Source: Bacillota bacterium (lineage in GTDB: Bacteria; Bacillota; Clostridia; Lachnospirales; Lachnospiraceae). From it: DNA of 33,227 bases. A model generated the notes under the pieces. That model had not been told where the DNA came from. It ran no database searches and saw only the letters and a list, made by a program, of their open reading frames with translations. The position numbers and the translations under genes were made by a program. Positions 29,767 to 33,227 of this stretch are shown piece after piece (positions within the stretch are counted from its first letter, which is position 1; the number at the start of each line of letters is the position of its first letter). The stretch is from positions 1 to 33,227 of the forward strand of contig JAEYGZ010000016.1 in NCBI GenBank assembly GCA_023409535.1. Reading direction: 5' to 3'.

Positions 29767-30528
29767 ATGAATACTTACAAGACATCGGAAATTGCACATC
29801 GCATTGGAATTCATGCAAATACGGTACGGCTTTATGAAGAACTCGGACTGATTCCTACACCCGAACGTAAAGAAAACGGCTATCGTGTTTTTACAGATTT
29901 CCATATGGAGCAGATTAAATTAGCAAGAATTGCTTTACAGGTTGAGGTTCTGCAAAATGGCCTGAGAAAGCAAGCTATTACTATTATTAAGACCTCCGCG
30001 CTTGGAGATTTTCACAAGGCGATTTGTTCGGCGGAACAATACCTGCAACAGATTAGAAATGAGCAAAGAAATGCGGAAGAAGCCATAGCAATTACCGAAA
30101 AGCTGCTATCAGGTGGCCGGCAGGAAATAGGCACTATGTTTTTAACCAGAAAAGAAGCATCTGATTATTTACAAATCTCTATAGATAGTTTAAGAAATTG
30201 GGAAATGAACGGCTTGCTTACGGTAAGACGAAAGCAAAATGGCTATCGTGTTTATACCCATGAAGATATTCGGCGGCTGAAGATCATACGTTCCTTGCGC
30301 CTGGCAAATTATTCTCTTTCAGCTATTTTGCGCATGCTGAATATTCTATCCCAAAATCCGGAAGCGGATATTCGGCAAGTGATTGACACACCAGAAGAAG
30401 ATGAGGATATTATTTCTGCGTGCGATAAGCTGCTGACATCATTGCACTATGCGGAACAGAACGCAAAAGTTATGCTCGGTCATCTTGATCAAATGAAAAA
30501 ACAATTTGAGGCAAACCCTACACTTTAA
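29767..30528 (+). CDS. Tandem-HTH MerR-family regulator
   Basis: A 253-residue protein with two MerR-type DNA-binding domains. The first is residues 4-50 (YKTSEIAHRIGIHANTVRLYEELG, then ENGYRVFTDFHMEQI). The second is about 124-172 (FLTRKEASDYLQISIDSLRNWEMNGL, then KQNGYRVYTHEDIRRL), each followed by a helical region. Most MerR proteins have one such domain and dimerise; a tandem arrangement suggests binding of two half-sites by one chain. The ATG at 29767 has GGGGTGATAGG just upstream; a frame from 29731 would begin inside the repeat. It precedes an ABC-2 exporter operon by 62 nt, and a similar repeat lies on each side of the gene. It probably controls that exporter. Confidence 0.9.
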   Translation: MNTYKTSEIAHRIGIHANTVRLYEELGLIPTPERKENGYRVFTDFHMEQIKLARIALQVEVLQNGLRKQAITIIKTSALGDFHKAICSAEQYLQQIRNEQRNAEEAIAITEKLLSGGRQEIGTMFLTRKEASDYLQISIDSLRNWEMNGLLTVRRKQNGYRVYTHEDIRRLKIIRSLRLANYSLSAILRMLNILSQNPEADIRQVIDTPEEDEDIISACDKLLTSLHYAEQNAKVMLGHLDQMKKQFEANPTL

Positions 30529-30555
30529 CACCAGACTTCCATCTGGTGTTATTCT
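30513..30555 (+). repeat. 43-nt repeat, downstream copy, at the end of the MerR gene
   Basis: This is the second copy of the sequence at 29701-29743. Its first 16 nt encode the C-terminal NPTL and stop of the MerR protein. The palindrome AACACCAGA / TCTGGTGTT (30527-30550) is perfect here. Its position 36 nt before the exporter ATPase start suggests an operator, a terminator, or both. Confidence 0.7.
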
Positions 30556-30560
30556 TTTTA
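30527..30560 (+). terminator. Hairpin with U-run between MerR gene and ABC exporter
   Basis: A 9-bp perfect stem AACACCAGA/TCTGGTGTT with loop CTTCCA is followed by ATTCTTTTTA, the form of an intrinsic terminator. It would reduce read-through from the regulator into the exporter, so the exporter may have a separately regulated start. It overlaps the downstream repeat copy. Confidence 0.65.
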
Positions 30561-30590
30561 TACAAACAAAAATAGGAGGAATTTCATCAC

Positions 30591-31322
30591 ATGGAAACAA
30601 CGATTGAGGTAAAAAACCTATGCAAATCTTACGCCCATGTCAAAGCGGTAGAGAATGTCAATATTTCCATTTGCCGCGGAGAAGTATTTGGGTTGCTGGG
30701 CGCAAATGGCGCGGGTAAAAGCACGACCATTGAATGCATTTTGGGAACAAAGAAACAAGACAGCGGAACAGTATCTATTTTAGGTATGAATCCGCAAAAA
30801 GAGCGAAGAAATTTATTTGAGAGAGTTGGGGTTCAGTTTCAGGAAGCTAATTATCAAGATAAAATAAGGGTAGCCGAGCTTTGTGAGGTCACGGCTTCGC
30901 TTTACAAAACCTCTCTGGATTACAGAAATCTTTTAAAACAATTCGGGCTTTCTGATAAGTTAAAAAGCTTGGTCAGTGCGTTATCGGGAGGTCAGAAGCA
31001 GCGGCTTTTCATCGCGTTAGCACTGATTTCCAATCCCGAAGTAGTATTCTTGGACGAGCTAACCACCGGCTTAGATGCTAAGGCACGTCGGGATGTGTGG
31101 AAGATCCTTTCTGCATTAAAAGCAAAAGAAATTACGATTTTAATAACCTCTCATTACATGGACGAGGTAGAAGCTCTTTGCGACAAAATCATGATTCTCA
31201 AAAAGGGAGAAAACATTTTTTACGGGACAGTAAAAGAAGCAATTGCGGCCAGTCCCTATGAAAAATTTGAGGACTCTTACCTTTGGTACTCAGACGAGGA
31301 GGCAGAAAATGAAAGCCTTTAG
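30591..31322 (+). CDS. ABC-2 exporter ATPase
   Basis: A 243-residue ATPase: Walker A GANGAGKST (about 37-45), Q-loop VQFQEAN, signature LSGGQKQR, H-loop TSHYMDE. Walker B reads VVFLDELTTGLD, with leucine where most ABC proteins have proline after DE; the catalytic D and E are kept. AGGAGG lies about 11 nt before the ATG. It overlaps the permease gene by 14 nt. With the tandem-HTH MerR regulator upstream this resembles inducible exporter modules for toxic compounds or peptides; the substrate cannot be named. Confidence 0.94.
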   Translation: METTIEVKNLCKSYAHVKAVENVNISICRGEVFGLLGANGAGKSTTIECILGTKKQDSGTVSILGMNPQKERRNLFERVGVQFQEANYQDKIRVAELCEVTASLYKTSLDYRNLLKQFGLSDKLKSLVSALSGGQKQRLFIALALISNPEVVFLDELTTGLDAKARRDVWKILSALKAKEITILITSHYMDEVEALCDKIMILKKGENIFYGTVKEAIAASPYEKFEDSYLWYSDEEAENESL

Positions 31323-32052
31323 AGCCTTACTTAAAACGGAAATCAGATTATCCCTCCGTGGGATGGATATGTTTATTTTCGCCATCTGTCTGCCTGTTGC
31401 TGTCATTCTTATCTTAGGCGCAGTGTTTGGAAATAAACCCGCTTTTGACAGTGCGGAATATACCTTTTTAGCACAGTCTTTCGGTGCAGTATCAACCATT
31501 GCCATTTGTGCCGGAGGTATGATGGGACTTCCCTTAGTTGTCTCTGACTATCGGAGCAGAAAAATATTAAAACGGTTTAAGGTAACGCCTACCAGTCCTG
31601 CTCTTATCCTAGCAGTACAGGTTGTCATTTACGTGCTTTATTCAATTGTTTCACTTATCCTTGTTTATATGGCAGGCGCAATATTTTTCGGCTATCGGTT
31701 ACACGGCTCATGGCTGGAGTTTTTGGGAGCATACCTGCTGGTCATGCTGTCAATGTTCAGCATTGGGTTATTGGTGGGAGGTATTGCGCCAAATATAAAA
31801 ATAGCAAGTGCCGCGGCCAGCCTGCTGTATTTTCCGATGCTTATTTTTTCGGGTGCTACTCTGCCTTACGAAGTAATGCCCGCTGCACTCCAAAAAGTAG
31901 CGAATCTATTGCCATTGACGCAAGGGATAAAGCTTCTCAAAGCTGCTTCACTTGGTCTGCCAATAGATAGTGTTTTCATTCCGGTGATTGTGATGATTGT
32001 AATTACAGTGATATGCATCACTGTTTCTCTCCGTTTTTTTAAGTGGGAATAA
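31309..32052 (+). CDS. ABC-2 type exporter permease
   Basis: A 247-residue membrane protein with six hydrophobic segments, beginning MKAFRALLKTEIRLSLRGMDMFIFAICLP. It contains the conserved ABC-2 region FSIGLLVGGIAPNIKIASAAASLLYFPMLIFSGATLP, split here as an extended helix pair, and the SGATLPYEVMP loop. The start is the ATG at 31309, with GAGGAGG 7 nt upstream and coupling to the ATPase gene by a 14-nt overlap; a longer frame from 31243 lies inside the ATPase gene. It is the last protein gene before the rRNA/tRNA cluster, which is transcribed towards it. Confidence 0.93.
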   Translation: MKAFRALLKTEIRLSLRGMDMFIFAICLPVAVILILGAVFGNKPAFDSAEYTFLAQSFGAVSTIAICAGGMMGLPLVVSDYRSRKILKRFKVTPTSPALILAVQVVIYVLYSIVSLILVYMAGAIFFGYRLHGSWLEFLGAYLLVMLSMFSIGLLVGGIAPNIKIASAAASLLYFPMLIFSGATLPYEVMPAALQKVANLLPLTQGIKLLKAASLGLPIDSVFIPVIVMIVITVICITVSLRFFKWE

Positions 32053-32145
32053 ACTACACCGCGCTTCGTTTGATTGTTTGATAGAAACTTTTTATTATAG
32101 GCCAGTCGTTTCGGATTTAATATGTTTCATGCCAACCAGCAAGCA

Positions 32146-32180
32146 AAAGAATGGCGTAGCTTTATGCTATGCCATTCTTT
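32146..32180. terminator. Terminator at the end of the rRNA-tRNA operon
   Basis: A 15-nt arm AAAGAATGGCGTAGC pairs with GCTATGCCATTCTTT, one mismatch, loop TTTAT. On the minus strand TTTTGCTTG follows it, 54 nt after the tRNA-Lys gene. A-rich flanks mean it may also stop the convergent exporter transcript. Confidence 0.8.
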
Positions 32181-32233
32181 CAAAACTGATTCAATACTGT
32201 TTTATCAAGGACACTCTAATGAGGTCTTTTATA

Positions 32234-32306
32234 TGAGACATCCGGGATTCGAACCCGGGACACCATGATTAAAAGTCATGTGCTCTACCGACTGAGCTAA
32301 TATCCC
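32234..32306 (-). tRNA. tRNA-Lys (UUU)
   Basis: Cloverleaf read on the minus strand; anticodon loop CTTTTAA gives anticodon TTT. D-loop AGCTCAGTCGGTAGAGC and T-arm CCGGG-TTCGAAT-CCCGG are intact. The acceptor stem GGGATAT/ATGTCTC holds two G-U pairs (2:71 and 5:68), unlike the usual GACTCGT-type lysine stem of Firmicutes. The discriminator is A; CCA is not encoded. It is the last gene of the cluster. Confidence 0.93.
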
Positions 32307-32372
32307 ATAAGGATTAAATAATCCTTTTGCTTGTAATCGATAAAGACTCTTTTGTGCCTTATCAAAACAAAA

Positions 32373-32445
<73 letters not shown>

Positions 32446-32525
32446 AAGGTCAACTTCGTGTACCTTAAAAGATTGGGTGCCCGCTCTTTTTGGTTCCGAA
32501 AGCTATTCAGTTGTTTTAGAAAGAG

Positions 32526-32599
32526 TTGCGGGGATAGGATTTGAACCTATGACCTTCGGGTTATGAGCCCGACGAGCTTCCAGACTGCTCCACCCCGCG
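32526..32599 (-). tRNA. Initiator tRNA-fMet (CAU)
   Basis: It begins CGCGGGGTGGAGCAG and ends ...CCCCGCAA. The unpaired C1-A72, and three G-C pairs in the anticodon stem (TCGGGCTCATAACCCGA), are the hallmarks of the initiator rather than the elongator. CCA is not encoded. Confidence 0.96.
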
Positions 32600-32664
32600 G
32601 TATATTTTTTAGCGGCTATTACGAGATAGACGGTTTCCGCTAACTATTTATGGCTTTACGCCAA

Positions 32665-32746
32665 TGGATGGGGAAGGATTCGAACCTTCGAAAGCGTCGC
32701 TAACAGATTTACAGTCTGCCCCCTTTGGCCACTCGGGAACCCATCC
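32665..32746 (-). tRNA. tRNA-Tyr (GUA)
   Basis: A class II tRNA with a long variable arm (TAGCGACGCTTTCGA region). The anticodon loop CTGTAAA gives GTA. Acceptor GGATGGG/CCCATCC, discriminator A, no encoded CCA. Confidence 0.96.
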
Positions 32747-32774
32747 AAAATAATAACAACAATATTCTGTTGTA

Positions 32775-32847
32775 AGCCGATGATCGGACTCGAACCGATA
32801 ACCTGCTGATTACAAGTCAGCTGCTCTGCCAATTGAGCCACATCGGC
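32775..32847 (-). tRNA. tRNA-Thr (UGU)
   Basis: Acceptor GCCGATG/CATCGGC, anticodon loop CTTGTAA gives TGT, T-arm ATCGG-TTCGAGT-CCGAT. Discriminator T, no encoded CCA. Confidence 0.96.
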
Positions 32848-32870
32848 GTACCGTGCCTCATTGGCACAAA

Positions 32871-32943
32871 TGGGACCTATAGGGCTCGAACCTATGACCC
32901 TCTGCTTGTAAGGCAGATGCTCTCCCAGCTGAGCTAAGATCCC
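32871..32943 (-). tRNA. tRNA-Val (UAC)
   Basis: Acceptor GGGATCT/AGGTCCC with one G-U pair, anticodon loop CTTACAA gives TAC, normal D- and T-arms. Discriminator A, no encoded CCA. Confidence 0.96.
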
Positions 32944-32979
32944 ATGGGATTATTATAACACGTATGTAAGAAAAGTATA

Positions 32980-33053
32980 CGACCCAGAAGGGACTCGAAC
33001 CCTCGACCTCCGCCGTGACAGGGCGGCGCTCTAACCAACTGAGCCACTGGGCC
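32980..33053 (-). tRNA. tRNA-Asp (GUC)
   Basis: Acceptor GGCCCAG/CTGGGTC with one G-U pair, anticodon loop CTGTCAC gives GTC, discriminator G as expected for aspartate, no encoded CCA. It is the first tRNA after the 23S gene, about 88 nt away. Confidence 0.96.
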
Positions 33054-33141
33054 ATATTGAAACTACACACCGAATGCCTGCGCATTCAACGAAAATGTTA
33101 AACATCCAAACTAACGAACTTTGTTCGCAACAAACCTTCTT

Positions 33142-33227
33142 AGGTCAAGCCCTCGACCTATTAGTAACAGTCAGCTCCATGCGTTACCGCACTTCCACCT
33201 CTGTCCTATCTACCTGGTAGTCCTCCA
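33142..33227 (-). rRNA. 23S ribosomal RNA, 3' end (partial)
   Basis: The minus-strand sequence contains the conserved 3' end of 23S rRNA: GGACTACCAGGTAGATAGG, then GTTACTAATAGGTCGAGGG and CTTGACC. The gene runs off the right edge, so only about 86 nt are present. The exact mature 3' end is uncertain by a few nt. The spacer to tRNA-Asp (33054-33141) contains a small CGAAC/GTTCG hairpin but nothing resembling 5S rRNA. Confidence 0.95.

Noticed and set aside
29614..32052. Genomic island next to the tRNA cluster
   Set aside because: The MerR/ABC region looks slightly AT-richer, but there is no integrase, no duplicated tRNA end and no clear border, so transfer is not supported.
32656..33085. Minus-strand frames of 61 and 75 codons in the tRNA cluster
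   Set aside because: They run straight through tRNA genes and are artefacts.

Overview
The window is a chromosomal segment of an anaerobic, low-to-mid GC Gram-positive bacterium of the class Clostridia, most likely family Lachnospiraceae. The evidence is the T-box-controlled methionyl-tRNA synthetase, strong GGAGG ribosome binding sites, TTGACA/TATAAT promoters, a transaldolase of the short MipB/YwjH class beside transketolase, an aldo/keto reductase with a ferredoxin-like tail, LytTR/DUF3021 pairs, and tRNA genes without encoded CCA. The genus cannot be fixed from the sequence alone.

Layout. 1-338 is gene-free and holds hairpins and small repeats. 339-1761 (minus) is a compact operon: DUF3796 membrane protein, XRE-type repressor, membrane-anchored M23 peptidase. 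A perfect 51-nt palindrome sits over the -10 box of its promoter. 1935-4365 (minus) is metG with promoter, T-box leader and terminator. 4492-5991 (plus) is a CapA-type metallophosphoesterase preceded by a nine-codon ORF. 6332-7411 (minus) is galE. 7435-10343 (plus) holds a CAP-domain secreted protein, an unrecognised protein resembling a PD-(D/E)XK nuclease with a winged-helix tail, and an overlapping triple-S1-domain protein. 10457-11307 (minus) is a small alarmone (ppGpp) synthetase.

11556-15595 (plus) is a multidrug-type heterodimeric ABC exporter. It is preceded by a strong promoter, a 31-codon leader ORF and an intrinsic terminator, an arrangement that looks like ribosome-dependent attenuation. 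15738-18492 (minus) is an ABC-2 exporter with a LytTR regulator and a DUF3021 membrane protein; a direct repeat with LytTR-site geometry lies upstream. 18766-21013 (minus) is an OmpR-type two-component system. 21110-21389 is a 280-nt imperfect inverted-repeat element. 21412-24204 (minus) is transaldolase followed by transketolase, the non-oxidative pentose phosphate pathway. 24258-27693 (minus) holds a c-di-GMP phosphodiesterase-like dCACHE/GGDEF/EAL protein and an Fe-S aldo/keto reductase. 27850-29613 is a DMT/YdcZ small-transporter pair divergent from a Crp/Fnr regulator, with a palindromic site between them. 29701-32052 (plus) is a tandem-HTH MerR regulator and an ABC-2 exporter, with similar 43-nt repeats before and after the regulator gene. 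32146-33227 (minus) is the distal end of an rRNA operon: the 23S 3' end, then tRNA Asp, Val, Thr, Tyr, fMet, Phe and Lys, then a terminator, with no 5S gene in between.

The best candidates for something not yet described are the leader-peptide attenuator in front of the ABC exporter, the 280-nt hairpin element, the nuclease-like/winged-helix protein coupled to the S1 protein, and the twin repeats flanking the tandem MerR gene. All functional statements are inferences from sequence; no database search was possible.
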